Position numbers and translations under genes: made by a program. Source: Muricoccus roseus (GTDB lineage: Bacteria; Pseudomonadota; Alphaproteobacteria; Acetobacterales; Acetobacteraceae). Taken from it: a stretch of 64,000 nucleotides of DNA. The stretch covers positions 62,001-126,000 of the forward strand of contig NZ_FQZF01000016.1 of NCBI RefSeq assembly GCF_900141905.1, written 5' to 3'. Every line of letters starts with the position of its first letter. Positions within the stretch are counted from its first letter, which is position 1. The notes under the pieces were generated by a model. The model was not told the origin of the DNA. It made no database searches and saw only the letters and a list, made by a program, of their open reading frames with translations. Shown piece after piece: positions 8,838 through 19,097 of this stretch.

Positions 8838-8865
8838 CTCAGACGAGCCAAACCTAGCTTAACAT

Positions 8866-9597
8866 ATGTCAATTCTGGGCCGCCGGACCGCAATCATCAG
8901 CCTTGGCTGCAGCTGCCAAGTTGCGCGCCAGATCAAGCTGTACGAGCCACGTCTATCGGAGTTGACGGGCGACAGCCTCAAGCGTTCCCGCTTCCCCTTC
9001 GATTGGCTCATCTCGCCTCTGAACGGCATCGAGCAGGTGCTCAACCGACCTTCCGCGCCCGGCCCGGACGACGTCGAGTTCCACCCGGCCGTCTTCAAGA
9101 AGGCCGTGTTCTGGAAGAGCCGGCACGTTTATTTCTGGCATGACTTCCTTGTCGACGGTCGCGTCGATATCCCGGCCGCTTTCGCCGAAAATCAGGAGAA
9201 GTACCGGCACGCCTTCGAGAAGTTCGCGCGCCTCGGTGCCTGGAGCCGGCGGATCTTCGTCCTGGCAAACACCCAGAACAATCTGGACGACGTGCGCGCC
9301 CGCGCACCCGCTTGCGATTTCTCGTTCAGCGCTGCGCGCATCGCCCGCATTGCCGCAAGGCTGGATGCCATCTTTCCGGATGGGCGCAACGAGCTGATCA
9401 CCGTCGCTTACCGCTCCCGTATCACCGACAATCCGGCTGACTGGCCTGCGGAACCCTATCTCCTCGAACCCGACCTGTCCGACTGGGAAGGCGACGACGC
9501 CGCTTGGGCTCAGGTGTTCGAGGCGTATTTCGACCGGAATCGTGAGCAGGAAAGCCGGCCCGGGACGACCGGAATGGTTGGCGAGCGGGCCCTCTAA
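8866..9597 (+). CDS. DUF1796 family putative papain-like cysteine peptidase
   Basis: A 243-residue protein opening with IISLGCSCQVARQIK and RFPFDWLISPLNGIEQVL. These are the hallmark blocks of the DUF1796 family, in which an N-terminal SLGxxC Cys is proposed to be catalytic. A WHDF block near residue 89 and a later IFVLANTQNN strand continue the usual pattern. Members often sit near glycan or capsule genes and have no firmly established reaction. No such genes are adjacent here; the gene ends 54 bases before the tRNA-Thr fragment that bounds the arsenic island. The start lacks a clear ribosome binding site. Family assignment is good; the peptidase label is only the family's predicted activity. 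Confidence 0.7.
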   Translation: MSILGRRTAIISLGCSCQVARQIKLYEPRLSELTGDSLKRSRFPFDWLISPLNGIEQVLNRPSAPGPDDVEFHPAVFKKAVFWKSRHVYFWHDFLVDGRVDIPAAFAENQEKYRHAFEKFARLGAWSRRIFVLANTQNNLDDVRARAPACDFSFSAARIARIAARLDAIFPDGRNELITVAYRSRITDNPADWPAEPYLLEPDLSDWEGDDAAWAQVFEAYFDRNREQESRPGTTGMVGERAL

Positions 9598-9651
9598 GCC
9601 GCACCTTCCCAACGAAGGGAGCAGTTCCGAGCGGCAAAGGACTTTGAAGAG

Positions 9652-9706
9652 AAATGGTGCTGCCAGAGAGGATTGAACTCTCGACCTCTCCCTTACCAAG
9701 GGAGTG
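9652..9706 (-). repeat. Partial tRNA-Thr copy (island boundary, direct repeat 1)
   Basis: These 55 bases are identical to 13243-13297, which cover the CCA end, acceptor 3' strand, T arm, variable region and anticodon stem-loop of the intact tRNA-Thr(GGU). The match stops abruptly at 9706. It is therefore a 3'-end duplication as left by site-specific integration into a tRNA gene, not a functional tRNA: the 5' half, D arm and acceptor 5' strand are missing. Confidence 0.9.
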
Positions 9707-9834
9707 AACCCCATCCAACTTGTTGATCTATCTAAAGGCGAGCGAGAGAAATCCCGCGCATGTTGCCACTGCGTTCCGGAGTTTTCCCACTTTGTGGCGA
9801 GGATTGCGGGGGGAGCACTCCCTATGAAATGCGA

Positions 9835-11061
9835 TCACGCTACCGACCGCTCCGCCTCAGCCTCGGGAGGTAGCAGGAAGGTCAGCGCCATGCAGGTCAC
9901 CAGCATCGTGGCGGAGCCCCGGAGACAGGCCTCCAGCCCACCATGTTGGGCCAGGATGCCTGACAGTAGAATGCCAAGCAGCCGCCCTGCGGCATTGGCC
10001 GCGTAATAGAACCCGACGTCCTCGGCTGCCTTCTCGGAACCTGCGTAGGCCAGGATCAGGTAGGAATGCAGGGAGGAGTTCACCGCAAAGGCGAAGCCGA
10101 ACACCGCCAGCCCCACGACCACGACAAGATCAGGGCGCCCGATATCGGGGACCGCCAGCAGGAGGCCGAGAGCCATGGGGATGGTCGCCATCGCCGCGGC
10201 CCAGAGCCGTGCCTCCGGAACTTCTCGGGATAGCCCATCCTGGCTGCGGCGGACCATTGACGGTGCCAGTGCCTGCACGCCGCCGTAACCGATGGTCCAG
10301 GCGGCCAGGAAGGTCGCCACGCCCACGAAGTGCCAGCCCTGGCTGTAGAGGAAGACCGGAAGGCCAACGACGAACCAGACATCGCGCGAGCCGAACATGA
10401 AAATGCGGGCACCCGCCAGCAGGTTCACGCCCCGGCTCTTGGCCATGAGCTCCTTGAAGCTCTTCGATGCCTTGGCCTTGCCCAGCGACCGCGGCAGGCC
10501 AAGCGTGACGCCTGCCAGGACAACGGTCAGCAGGCCAGCCAGCAGCCAGAGCGCGGGTTGGAACCCTGCCACCTGCAGCAGGAAGCCACCGAGAAAGAAG
10601 CCGAAGCCCTTCATGGCATTCTTGGAACCGGTGAACCAGGCCACCCAGCGGAAGAGCTGCCCGGCGCCTTGCTGCGAGGTGGCCTTGATGGCCGATTTGG
10701 ACGCTGTCTTGGTCAGGTCCTTGGCCACACCGGAGATGCCCTGAGCCGCCACGACCCAGGCCACCGAGGCCGTGGTGCCCCAGCCCGGATCGAGGGCGGA
10801 GAGCATCAGCAAGCCGCAGATCTGAAGGGTGAGACCGATGGAGAGCATGCGCGGAATGCCGAAGCGCGTGGCGAGCCAGCCGCCGCCGAAGTTCGCGAAG
10901 ATGCCCGCCGCCTCGTAGAGGAGGAACAGGAAGGCGAGCATGAAGGGCGTGTAGCCGAGCCTGTAGAAGTGCAGCAGCACCAGCATCCGCAACGCGCCGT
11001 CGGTGAGCGTAAAGCCCCAATAGGCGCCGGTCACGACCAGGTAGTTGCGGGCAGCGGACAT
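9835..11061 (-). CDS. arsJ: ArsJ organoarsenical efflux transporter (MFS)
   Basis: A 408-residue major facilitator protein with about 12 hydrophobic helices. The N-terminal block NYLVVTGAYWGFTLTDGALR and the following LLHFYRLGYTPF match the ArsJ branch, as does the conserved KDLTKTASKSAIK loop. ArsJ is known to export 1-arseno-3-phosphoglycerate made by a partner GAPDH; the product then breaks down outside to arsenate. The partner gene lies immediately upstream and overlaps by one base (TGATG), which fixes the start at 11061 although the frame extends further. It is the last gene of the arsenic operon. Substrate is inferred from family and neighbour. Confidence 0.9.
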   Translation of the reverse strand: MSAARNYLVVTGAYWGFTLTDGALRMLVLLHFYRLGYTPFMLAFLFLLYEAAGIFANFGGGWLATRFGIPRMLSIGLTLQICGLLMLSALDPGWGTTASVAWVVAAQGISGVAKDLTKTASKSAIKATSQQGAGQLFRWVAWFTGSKNAMKGFGFFLGGFLLQVAGFQPALWLLAGLLTVVLAGVTLGLPRSLGKAKASKSFKELMAKSRGVNLLAGARIFMFGSRDVWFVVGLPVFLYSQGWHFVGVATFLAAWTIGYGGVQALAPSMVRRSQDGLSREVPEARLWAAAMATIPMALGLLLAVPDIGRPDLVVVVGLAVFGFAFAVNSSLHSYLILAYAGSEKAAEDVGFYYAANAAGRLLGILLSGILAQHGGLEACLRGSATMLVTCMALTFLLPPEAEAERSVA

Positions 11062-12104
11062 CAGGCGCCCTGCTCGAGCACGATATTGGCCAGGTCGACC
11101 ATCCGGCAGGCATAGCCCATCTCGTTGTCGTACCAAGCATAGACTTTCAGCAGCGTCTCATCCGTCACCATGGTGCTCGGCCCGTCGACGATCGCGCTTC
11201 GGGTGTCATTGGCGAAGTCGGCCGACACCAGAGGCCGTGCCTCAAAGCCGAGAATGCCCGCCAGTGGCCCGGCAGCGGCCGAGCGGAACAGCTCATTGAC
11301 CTCGGCCTCCGTGGTCGGGCGCTGGAGTTCGAAGACCGCGTCCGTCAAGGAAGCATTCAGGACCGGCGCGCGGACGGCGTGGCCGTTCAGGCGCCCCTTC
11401 AACTCCGGGTAGATGAGCGAGATGGCGGTCGCGCTGCCCGTCGTGGTGGGCTGGAGGGAGAGCATTGCCGAGCGGGCCCGCCGCAAATCCCTGTGCGGGG
11501 CGTCCACCACGACATTGGTGTTCGTCGGGTCATGGATGGTGGTGATCTGGCCGTGCCGGATTCCGAGGGCCTCGTGAACGACCTTCACCACCGGCGCCAG
11601 GCAGTTCGTGGTGCAGGACGCGGCCGTCAGCAGGCGGTGCTGCGCCGGGTCGTAGCTGTCGTGGTTGACCCCGACCACCACGTTGAGGGCCGAGCCGTCC
11701 TTCACGGGCGCCGCGACGATGACCCGCTTCACGCCACGGTCGAAGTAGCTCTCGAGCTGCTCCCGCTTGAGGAACTTGCCCGTGCATTCCAGGACGATGT
11801 CGCAGCCGATATCACCCCAGGGCACATCCGCCGGAGCGGCCTCCGCGGAGAAACCAATGCGCTGGCTGCCTATGGTGATGGCCCGCCCGTCCTCCGCCTG
11901 GATCCGCTCGCGCCAGCGGCCGTGGATGCTGTCGAACTCAAGGAGGTGCGCGGTCGCCTCGGCACCGCCCTTCAGTTCGTTCAGGTGGACAATATTGAGC
12001 CGGTTGCCCGCGCGCGGATCATCCTTCTCCCGGAACACGCCGCCCAGGGCCGCGCGAAGCGCGAGACGCCCGATGCGGCCCATGCCGTTGATGCCAACCC
12101 GCAT
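11061..12104 (-). CDS. Arsenic-associated glyceraldehyde-3-phosphate dehydrogenase
   Basis: A 347-residue type-I GAPDH. The N-terminal NAD fold ([16 protein letters not shown]), the catalytic block [14 protein letters not shown] with Cys164 and the C-terminal [15 protein letters not shown] are all present. In ArsJ-linked operons this enzyme uses arsenate in place of phosphate to make 1-arseno-3-phosphoglycerate for export. The ATG at 12104 comes one base after the arsR-arsC stop; a longer in-frame start would run antisense-like through that gene and is rejected. The tight coupling on both sides shows it belongs to the resistance operon and is not the housekeeping glycolytic copy. Confidence 0.9.
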   Translation of the reverse strand: MRVGINGMGRIGRLALRAALGGVFREKDDPRAGNRLNIVHLNELKGGAEATAHLLEFDSIHGRWRERIQAEDGRAITIGSQRIGFSAEAAPADVPWGDIGCDIVLECTGKFLKREQLESYFDRGVKRVIVAAPVKDGSALNVVVGVNHDSYDPAQHRLLTAASCTTNCLAPVVKVVHEALGIRHGQITTIHDPTNTNVVVDAPHRDLRRARSAMLSLQPTTTGSATAISLIYPELKGRLNGHAVRAPVLNASLTDAVFELQRPTTEAEVNELFRSAAAGPLAGILGFEARPLVSADFANDTRSAIVDGPSTMVTDETLLKVYAWYDNEMGYACRMVDLANIVLEQGA

Positions 12105-12105
12105 C

Positions 12106-12969
12106 TCAGCGGCTCCCCAGCTGCAGGGAGACGGGGGCTTCCCCGAGATCGTCCAGCCGGTGCCGGAGGGACATGCGGTCCAGCGAAGCGATGGGCAGGC
12201 TGGTGAAGATGCCGATGCGGCGGTGCAGACCGGCATAGAGTTCGTTGAGCAGCAGCGCCCGCTCGGTGGTCCCGCCCGCGAACTGGGCAGGACCGGGGAG
12301 CGGCCAGGACGCCGTGACCGCCTGGTCCCCAAACTCGGGGCAGCGCTGCCCGCTCAGGGAGTCGCAGAGGGTGATGACGAAATCCATGCGGGGCGCGTCG
12401 TCATGCGTGAACTCATTCCAGGACTTGCAGCGCAGGCCCGAAACGTCGTGCCCAAGCGCCTGCAGCTTCTCGATGACCTCGGGCATGGGATGCGGAGCGG
12501 GGTCTGATCCGGCCGAGTAGGCCCTGAACCGATCACCTCCCAGCTTGTCCAGGATGGCCTCGGCCATGAGCGAGCGCGCGGAGTTTCGCGTGCAGATGAA
12601 CAGGACATTGTAGGCTGGGGTCATCTGACCGCTCTCCCTCGGATGGACGGGCATCGAGCACGCGAGGTCGCCGCACAGCTCCGGGTGGCCGGAGCAGCAG
12701 GTCTCGGTGAGGAATGCGATAAGGTCGCGAAGAGCCACCATCCGGACAGCGTGGATGACCTGCCGGCTCTGGCGAGTGGCCTGCGTCAGGCCCGCGCGTT
12801 CGAGTGCGCTGAGGTGGAAGGACGCCGTTGAGGCAGGAAGCCCTATCCGCTCTGCGATTTCACCCGCGGGCAGCCCGTTCGGCCCGGCGGACAGCAGCAG
12901 ACGCAACACCGAGAGGCGGGTGTCCTGGGAAAGTGCCGACAGGGCCTGTGCTGCAGAGCGTTCATCCAT
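12106..12969 (-). CDS. ArsR repressor fused to LMW-phosphatase-type ArsC
   Basis: A 287-residue fusion. Residues 1-90 are an ArsR/SmtB winged helix ([33 protein letters not shown]). A Cys-rich linker at 91-104 (Cys91, Cys92, Cys99, Cys104) is a plausible As(III) sensor. Residues ~119-260 form a low-molecular-weight phosphatase/arsenate reductase domain with the P-loop [11 protein letters not shown] (Cys126 and Arg132) and further Cys residues near 181, 202 and 210 that could relay the disulfide. It could both repress the operon and reduce arsenate to arsenite. It is first in the operon, and its start codon lies within a perfect palindrome that is likely its own operator. No separate arsenite pump is present in the island. 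Confidence 0.88.
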   Translation of the reverse strand: MDERSAAQALSALSQDTRLSVLRLLLSAGPNGLPAGEIAERIGLPASTASFHLSALERAGLTQATRQSRQVIHAVRMVALRDLIAFLTETCCSGHPELCGDLACSMPVHPRESGQMTPAYNVLFICTRNSARSLMAEAILDKLGGDRFRAYSAGSDPAPHPMPEVIEKLQALGHDVSGLRCKSWNEFTHDDAPRMDFVITLCDSLSGQRCPEFGDQAVTASWPLPGPAQFAGGTTERALLLNELYAGLHRRIGIFTSLPIASLDRMSLRHRLDDLGEAPVSLQLGSR

Positions 12970-12991
12970 GTTTCCAGTTTAATGGAAACAT
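12968..12991. promoter_or_regulatory. Operator-like palindrome over the arsR-arsC start
   Basis: Perfect 9-bp arms ATGTTTCCA and TGGAAACAT separated by GTTTAA; two bases of the arsR-arsC start codon lie inside one arm. An AT-rich perfect palindrome directly at the first gene of an ArsR-led operon is the expected place for autorepression. Its overlap with the start codon means the leader is very short, or binding blocks elongation; a weak GGA-type ribosome binding site lies inside it. Confidence 0.75.
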
Positions 12992-13242
12992 CGAACCGGG
13001 CGAGTTACCGTTTTGCGTCAGCCGCCGCCATGCGCGGCAACACGCTCCTGGGCGGCGGTGAGCTTCGCCGGCACCACCCTGAACCTTTCGAACGCCACGC
13101 TCCGCGAGAACGGCCAGTCCCATACGACCGGCCCGGACAGCGGAGGCTGTGTCAGGATTGTGCCGCGGAGGTCCGGATGGGGCCTGGCGGTGCGGCTCTG
13201 TTCCGCCCCGCTCTGCGGACGAGTATCCGGAGGTGCTTGAAA

Positions 13243-13320
<78 letters not shown>

Positions 13321-13418
13321 ATTGGGCCCGCGGGCGAGGCGCTAACTAGCCGCCTTGTCCGCCCCGCGCAACCCTCGCTCTTGACCTCGCCTCCTCATCG
13401 CCGAATGCCCCTTCCACC

Positions 13419-13607
13419 ATGACCGACGAAACGCCCGGCGCCCCCGCCCCATCCCCCCGCCCCGAAGCCTCGGAACGCGAGCGCCGCCTCGCGGCCGCCC
13501 TGCGGGAGAACCTGAGGCGCCGGAAGGCCCAGTCGCGGGAACGCGCCCAGCCCGCGCCCCCGACCCCAGCCCCGGCCCCGCCCGAAGGCGAGGAGAGCGG
13601 CCCCTAG
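13419..13607 (+). CDS. Small conserved-looking basic protein
   Basis: A 62-residue protein with a Pro/Ala-rich start and end around a charged helix ([21 protein letters not shown]). Such short proteins with a [11 protein letters not shown] core commonly precede dcd-murA in related genomes as far as I recall; no function is known to me. The helix is strongly basic and could bind nucleic acid or a membrane surface. It lies 91 bases before dcd on the same strand. Existence is more certain than role. Confidence 0.6.
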   Translation: MTDETPGAPAPSPRPEASERERRLAAALRENLRRRKAQSRERAQPAPPTPAPAPPEGEESGP

Positions 13608-13698
13608 ACAGCCCCGCCCCCCATCCCGGTTGCCGCCCCGCGGCCCAGGGTCTATCCCGCCCCCCGCTCCCGTTCGGGCGCTCAAGGGGGACCCCGCC

Positions 13699-14253
13699 AT
13701 GCCGATCATGCCCGACCACTGGATCCGCCGCATGGCGACGGAGCACGGCATGATCGAGCCCTTCGTGGAGGCCCAGCGGCGGGAAGGGGTCATCTCCTAC
13801 GGCCTCTCCTCCTATGGCTACGACGCCCGGGCGGCCGGCGAGTTCAAGATCTTCACCAATGTGGACAATGCCGTGGTGGACCCGAAGGCCTTCTCGGAGG
13901 AGGGCTTCGTGACCCGGAAGGGCGACACCTGCATCGTGCCCCCCAACTCCTTCGTGCTCACCCACACGGTCGAGTATTTCCGCATCCCGCGTGACGTGCT
14001 GGTGATCTGCCTCGGCAAGTCCACCTATGCCCGCTGCGGGCTGATCGTGAACGTCACCCCGCTGGAGCCGGAATGGGAGGGGCAGGTGACGATCGAGATC
14101 AGCAACACCACCCCCCTCCCCGCCCGCATCTATGCGAATGAAGGCATCTGCCAGTTCCTCTTCCTGAAGGGGGACAGCGCGCCGGACGTGTCCTATGCGG
14201 ACCGGGCCGGGAAATACATGCGCCAGCGCGGCGTCGCGCTGCCGCGGCTGTAA
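13699..14253 (+). CDS. dcd: dCTP deaminase
   Basis: A 184-residue enzyme, the usual length for Dcd, which converts dCTP to dUTP on the route to dTMP. It shows the conserved [14 protein letters not shown] region, [11 protein letters not shown], the catalytic-glutamate block [15 protein letters not shown] and GICQFLFL. The ATG at 13699 follows a purine-rich AAGGGGG ribosome binding site; the in-frame extension upstream to 13630 is Pro-rich and not part of the family. It precedes murA by 15 bases, so the two are probably cotranscribed. Confidence 0.95.
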   Translation: MPIMPDHWIRRMATEHGMIEPFVEAQRREGVISYGLSSYGYDARAAGEFKIFTNVDNAVVDPKAFSEEGFVTRKGDTCIVPPNSFVLTHTVEYFRIPRDVLVICLGKSTYARCGLIVNVTPLEPEWEGQVTIEISNTTPLPARIYANEGICQFLFLKGDSAPDVSYADRAGKYMRQRGVALPRL

Positions 14254-14268
14254 GGGGGCCTCGAAGCT

Positions 14269-15543
<1,275 letters not shown>

Positions 15544-15678
15544 GCGCCCCATACCGGCGCCGGGCGCAGGGCGGAGCCGCTCCTCCCGCGGTTCCGCTGG
15601 CCGGCGATCCGGTCTAGCTCAACGATCCTTCATCGACGCACCCGTCGAAACGTCATCCGGAGGGTGCTAAACTCCCCC

Positions 15679-16374
15679 ATGGACCACCCGATCACCTCTC
15701 CCCTCCTCCCCGGTGCGGCCGGGGCATCCAACCTCATCCTGGCGCTTCCCAAGGGCCGCATCCTCAAGGAGGTGCAGCCCCTTCTCGCCGCGGCCGGCCT
15801 GGTTCCGGGCGGCGACTTCCATGACGAGGACAGCCGCCACCTCCGCTTCCCCACCAACCATGCGGGGCTGGACGTGGTGCGGGTCCGCCCCTTCGACGTG
15901 GCCACCTTCGTCGCCCATGGCGGGGCGCAGATCGGCATCTGCGGCGCCGACGTGCTGATGGAATTCGACTATCCCGAGATCTACGCCCCGCTGGACCTCG
16001 GCGTCGGCCGCTGCCGGGTGAGCGTGGCCGGCCCGATCGATGACCCGATCGCCGAGGAGGTCTCGCGCTGGTCCCGCGTGACGGTGGCGACGAAGTATCC
16101 CGGCATCGCCCGGCGCCATTTCGCGGCGCGCGGGGTGCAGGCCGAGATCGTGCACCTGAACGGCGCCATGGAGCTGGCCCCCTCCCTCGGCCTCTCGCGG
16201 CTGATCGTGGACCTGGTCCAGACCGGCTCCACCCTGAAGGCGAACGGGCTGGTGGAGCGCGAGGTGATCGCCCAGGTCACCTCCCGCCTCATCGTGAACC
16301 GCACGGCCCTGAAGACCGAGCCGGAGCTGATCGGCGCCTGGCTGGCGCGCTTCCGGGAAGCCCTTTCGGCATGA
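15679..16374 (+). CDS. hisG: ATP phosphoribosyltransferase, short form
   Basis: A 231-residue HisG for the first step of histidine synthesis (ATP plus PRPP). ILALPKGRILKE at the start, the QIGICGADVLMEF block and the PRPP-binding ELAPSLGLSRLIVDLVQTGSTLKANGL are present. The C-terminal regulatory domain is absent, so this is the HisG(S) type that needs a HisZ partner; hisZ is not in the window. The ATG at 15679 is chosen; a GTG at 15664 lies almost on top of the GGAGG site and is less likely. hisD follows 10 bases later. Confidence 0.95.
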   Translation: MDHPITSPLLPGAAGASNLILALPKGRILKEVQPLLAAAGLVPGGDFHDEDSRHLRFPTNHAGLDVVRVRPFDVATFVAHGGAQIGICGADVLMEFDYPEIYAPLDLGVGRCRVSVAGPIDDPIAEEVSRWSRVTVATKYPGIARRHFAARGVQAEIVHLNGAMELAPSLGLSRLIVDLVQTGSTLKANGLVEREVIAQVTSRLIVNRTALKTEPELIGAWLARFREALSA

Positions 16375-16384
16375 GGCGGGCGGC

Positions 16385-17680
16385 ATGAAGAGACTGGATA
16401 CGCGCGAGGCCGGCTTCGAGGCCGCGTTCGACGCCTTGCTGGACACGGCGCGGGACACCACCGCCCGGGTGGACGGGGCGGTGGCCGAGATCATCTCCCG
16501 CGTGCGGGCCGAGGGCGATGCCGCCCTGCTGGAGCTGACCGCCCGCTTCGACCGCTGGCAGCCCCGCGACGCCACCGCGCTGCGCGTGACGGCAGAGGAG
16601 ATCGCCGAGGCCACCGCCTCCATCAACCCGGCGCTGATGGAGGCGCTGGACACGGCCGCGACGCGGATCGAGACCTTCCACCGCGCCCAGATGCCCGCCG
16701 ACATCACCGTGCCGGACCCGGCCGGGCTGACGCTCGGGATGCGCTGGAACGCCGTGGACGCCGCCGGCCTCTACGTGCCCGGCGGCAAGGCGGCCTACCC
16801 CTCCTCCGTGCTGATGAACGCCATCCCCGCCCGCGTCGCCGGCGTGGGGCGCGTGGCGGTGGCGGTCCCCACCCCGAACGGCGAGATCAACCCGCTGGTG
16901 CTGGCCGCCTGTGGCCGCGCGGGGGTGACGGAGGTGTGGCGCATCGGCGGGGCCCAGGCCATCGCGGCGCTGGCCTGGGGCACGGCCACGATCGCCCCCG
17001 TGGACAAGGTCACCGGCCCCGGCAACGCCTATGTGGCCGAGGCCAAGCGCCAGGTCTTCGGCCGGGTGGGCATCGATTCCATCGCCGGCCCGTCCGAGGT
17101 GGTGGTGCTGGCCGATGGCGCGCAGGACCCCGCCCGGGTGGCGATGGACCTGATGGCCCAGGCCGAGCATGACGAAGCGGCCCAGTCCATCCTCATCACC
17201 GACAGCCCCGCCCTGGCCGATGCCGTGCCGGGCGCGGTGGAGGCGGCGCTCGCCACCCTCCCCCGCTCCGCCATCGCCGGCGAATCCTGGCGCCGCCACG
17301 GGGCCGTGATCCTCGTGCGGGACTGGGCCGAGGGCGCGGCCCTGACCGACCGGCTGGCGCCGGAACACCTGCAGGTCATGGTGGCCGACCCCCAGGGCCT
17401 CTTCGCCCGGATCCGCCATGCCGGCGCGGCCTTCCTGGGGCCGTGGTGCCCGGAGGCACTGGGCGACTACGTGGCCGGGCCGAACCATGTGCTGCCCACC
17501 GGCCGCACCGCGCGCTTCGCCTCGGGACTTTCGGTCTTCGACTTCCTCAAGCGCACGACCTGGATCGCGGCGGAGGAAGCGGGGCTGCGCGCGACCGGCC
17601 CGGCCGCCGTGGCGCTGGCCCGCGCGGAGGGGCTGGAAGCCCATGCGCGCAGCATCGCCGGGCGGATCGGGGTGGACTGA
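16385..17680 (+). CDS. hisD: Histidinol dehydrogenase
   Basis: A 431-residue zinc enzyme oxidising L-histidinol to histidine in two NAD-dependent steps. Clear blocks are YVPGGKAAYPSSVLMNAIPA, TEVWRIGGAQAIAALAWGT, KVTGPGNAYVAEAKR, IAGPSEVVVLAD, the ligand region LMAQAEHDEAAQS, and RLAPEHLQV. It overlaps no gene and follows hisG by 10 bases. Its stop codon is separated by one base from the start of repeat copy B, which probably serves as the transcript end. Length is normal. Confidence 0.97.
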   Translation: MKRLDTREAGFEAAFDALLDTARDTTARVDGAVAEIISRVRAEGDAALLELTARFDRWQPRDATALRVTAEEIAEATASINPALMEALDTAATRIETFHRAQMPADITVPDPAGLTLGMRWNAVDAAGLYVPGGKAAYPSSVLMNAIPARVAGVGRVAVAVPTPNGEINPLVLAACGRAGVTEVWRIGGAQAIAALAWGTATIAPVDKVTGPGNAYVAEAKRQVFGRVGIDSIAGPSEVVVLADGAQDPARVAMDLMAQAEHDEAAQSILITDSPALADAVPGAVEAALATLPRSAIAGESWRRHGAVILVRDWAEGAALTDRLAPEHLQVMVADPQGLFARIRHAGAAFLGPWCPEALGDYVAGPNHVLPTGRTARFASGLSVFDFLKRTTWIAAEEAGLRATGPAAVALARAEGLEAHARSIAGRIGVD

Positions 17681-17681
17681 A

Positions 17682-17930
17682 CTGTCGGTCTGTCCCGGGG
17701 AGAGGAAGAAGGAATTCTTCCTCTCCTCGGACCCCTCACCATCATCTTTTTCAAGAAGTTTGGAATTACTCGGCTGACGGTGCGCCTCGGGTCATGGACC
17801 CGAGGCGACTGCAAAGGCAGGAAATAGAGCCCGCCCACCCGAGACCCCTTCGATCCGGGGTATCCACGGCAGTCAGACGGGGTTCCAAGGGCCTCAGGCC
17901 CTTGGCGGGTCAGGGCGGAGCCCTGCCTGA
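17682..17930. repeat. Dispersed intergenic hairpin repeat, copy B
   Basis: Inverted relative to copy A and beginning one base after the hisD stop. It contains a 16-bp-stem hairpin at 17695-17730 with one G-T pair, the 25-base inverted repeat at 17783-17807 (loop ATG), the AAGGGCCTCAGGCCCTT self-complementary block at 17887-17903 and a CAGGGC/GCCCTG stem at 17911-17925. The last stem differs from copy A by a paired change (G-C to C-G at its outer pair), so structure is conserved while sequence varies. The rest of the gap to infA (17931-18187) holds only the hairpin described below and a possible TTGACC -35 box at 18018. Confidence 0.85.
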
Positions 17931-18138
17931 GACGCCCCGGCTACCGGCACGGAAGTGATGCCTTCGCGCATCGCGGGGCCGCATTCCGGTGGGGGAATGA
18001 GCCCATTCCTTGACCCATACGGCCCGGGGCATCATGTTCCCGATGCTCTGACACACGATGCGCGGCCCCCATCCGGGGTCGCGCCCGCTTGCGTGCCGGG
18101 CCGGACGCGCATCCGCGCTGCCCGCTTTTCGCGCCGCC

Positions 18139-18181
18139 CCTTCATCATCGCGGGGTCGCGGCGCCCCCGCGATGATGAAGG
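18139..18181 (+). promoter_or_regulatory. Perfect 17-bp hairpin over the infA ribosome binding site
   Basis: The arms CCTTCATCATCGCGGGG (18139-18155) and its exact complement (18165-18181) enclose a 9-base loop, TCGCGGCGC. The right arm ends in GAAGG, the Shine-Dalgarno region seven to twelve bases ahead of the infA ATG. In RNA this would bury the ribosome binding site in a very stable stem. That suggests translational control; a terminator is less likely because no U-run follows. Confidence 0.75.
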
Positions 18182-18187
18182 ATACGC

Positions 18188-18406
18188 ATGTCGAAGGAAG
18201 ACATGATCGAGTTCAGCGGCCAGGTGGTGGAGCTGCTGCCCAACGCCATGTTCCGCGTGAAGCTGGACAACGAGCACATGGTTCTGGCCCATACCAGCGG
18301 GAAGATGCGCAAGAACCGCATCCGCGTGCTGGCCGGCGACCGCGTGAATGTCGAGATGACGCCCTATGACCTGACCAAGGGCCGGATCACGTTCCGCTTC
18401 AAGTGA
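18188..18406 (+). CDS. infA: Translation initiation factor IF-1
   Basis: A 72-residue S1/OB-fold protein that binds the 30S A site during initiation. [40 protein letters not shown] and the ending [13 protein letters not shown] are standard for the family and of normal length. The ribosome binding site AAGGA is partly inside a perfect hairpin just upstream. It is followed by maf. Confidence 0.97.
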   Translation: MSKEDMIEFSGQVVELLPNAMFRVKLDNEHMVLAHTSGKMRKNRIRVLAGDRVNVEMTPYDLTKGRITFRFK

Positions 18407-18464
18407 CGCCGATTTGCGGCGCCGGGCCGCTTCCAGCGACGCCGCCCCGGGGCGGAGCCCTTCC

Positions 18465-19085
18465 GTGAACACCGCGTTGGACGAGGCCGCCGAAGCGGCC
18501 CCAGCCGCCCGCCTGCCCCTGGTGCTGGCCAGCGCCAGCCCGCGCCGCCTGGACCTGCTGGCCCGGCTAGGCATCGTGCCGGATCGCGTGGACCCGGCCG
18601 ATGTGGACGAGACGCCGCGCAAGGCTGAGCTGCCGCGCCAGCTGGCGGCGCGGCTGGCCAAGGCGAAGGCGCAGGCCGTTGCCGCCCGCTCTCCCGAAGC
18701 CCTGGTGCTGGCCGCCGACACGGTGGTGGGGTTGGGCCGGCGCATCCTGGGCAAGCCCGAGGACGCGGCCGAGGCCCGGCGCTTCCTGGAGTTCCTCTCC
18801 GGCCGCCGCCACCGCGTGACCACCGGCGTGGCGCTGATCTCCCCGGATGGCACGCTGCGGACCCGGCTGGTGGAGACCACCCTCGCCTTCCAGCGCCTGA
18901 CCGACGCCCAGATGGACGACTACGTCGCCTCGGGCGAGTGGGAGGGCAAGGCGGGCGGCTACGCCATCCATCAGCGGGCGGAGGTCTTCGTCCGCTTCCT
19001 CTCGGGCAGCCATTCCAACGTGGTGGGCCTGCCCCTTTTCGAGACGGCGCAGATGCTGCGCGGCATCGGCTGGCTGCGGCCCTGA
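18465..19085 (+). CDS. maf: Maf family nucleotide pyrophosphatase
   Basis: A 206-residue Maf/HAM1-like protein that hydrolyses non-canonical or modified nucleoside triphosphates. The opening LVLASASPRRLDLLARLG, the ADTVV block with catalytic Asp, the FLSGRRHRVTTGVAL motif and EGKAGGYAIHQRAEVF are typical of the YhdE-like dTTP/UTP pyrophosphatase group. The GTG at 18465 has a GGAG site eight bases upstream and is preferred over a TTG at 18414. It lies in a tight infA-maf-RNase E/G-yacG series with gaps of 4 to about 60 bases, an arrangement common in alphaproteobacteria. Confidence 0.92.
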   Translation: MNTALDEAAEAAPAARLPLVLASASPRRLDLLARLGIVPDRVDPADVDETPRKAELPRQLAARLAKAKAQAVAARSPEALVLAADTVVGLGRRILGKPEDAAEARRFLEFLSGRRHRVTTGVALISPDGTLRTRLVETTLAFQRLTDAQMDDYVASGEWEGKAGGYAIHQRAEVFVRFLSGSHSNVVGLPLFETAQMLRGIGWLRP

Positions 19086-19097
19086 GGCGCCTCCGCG

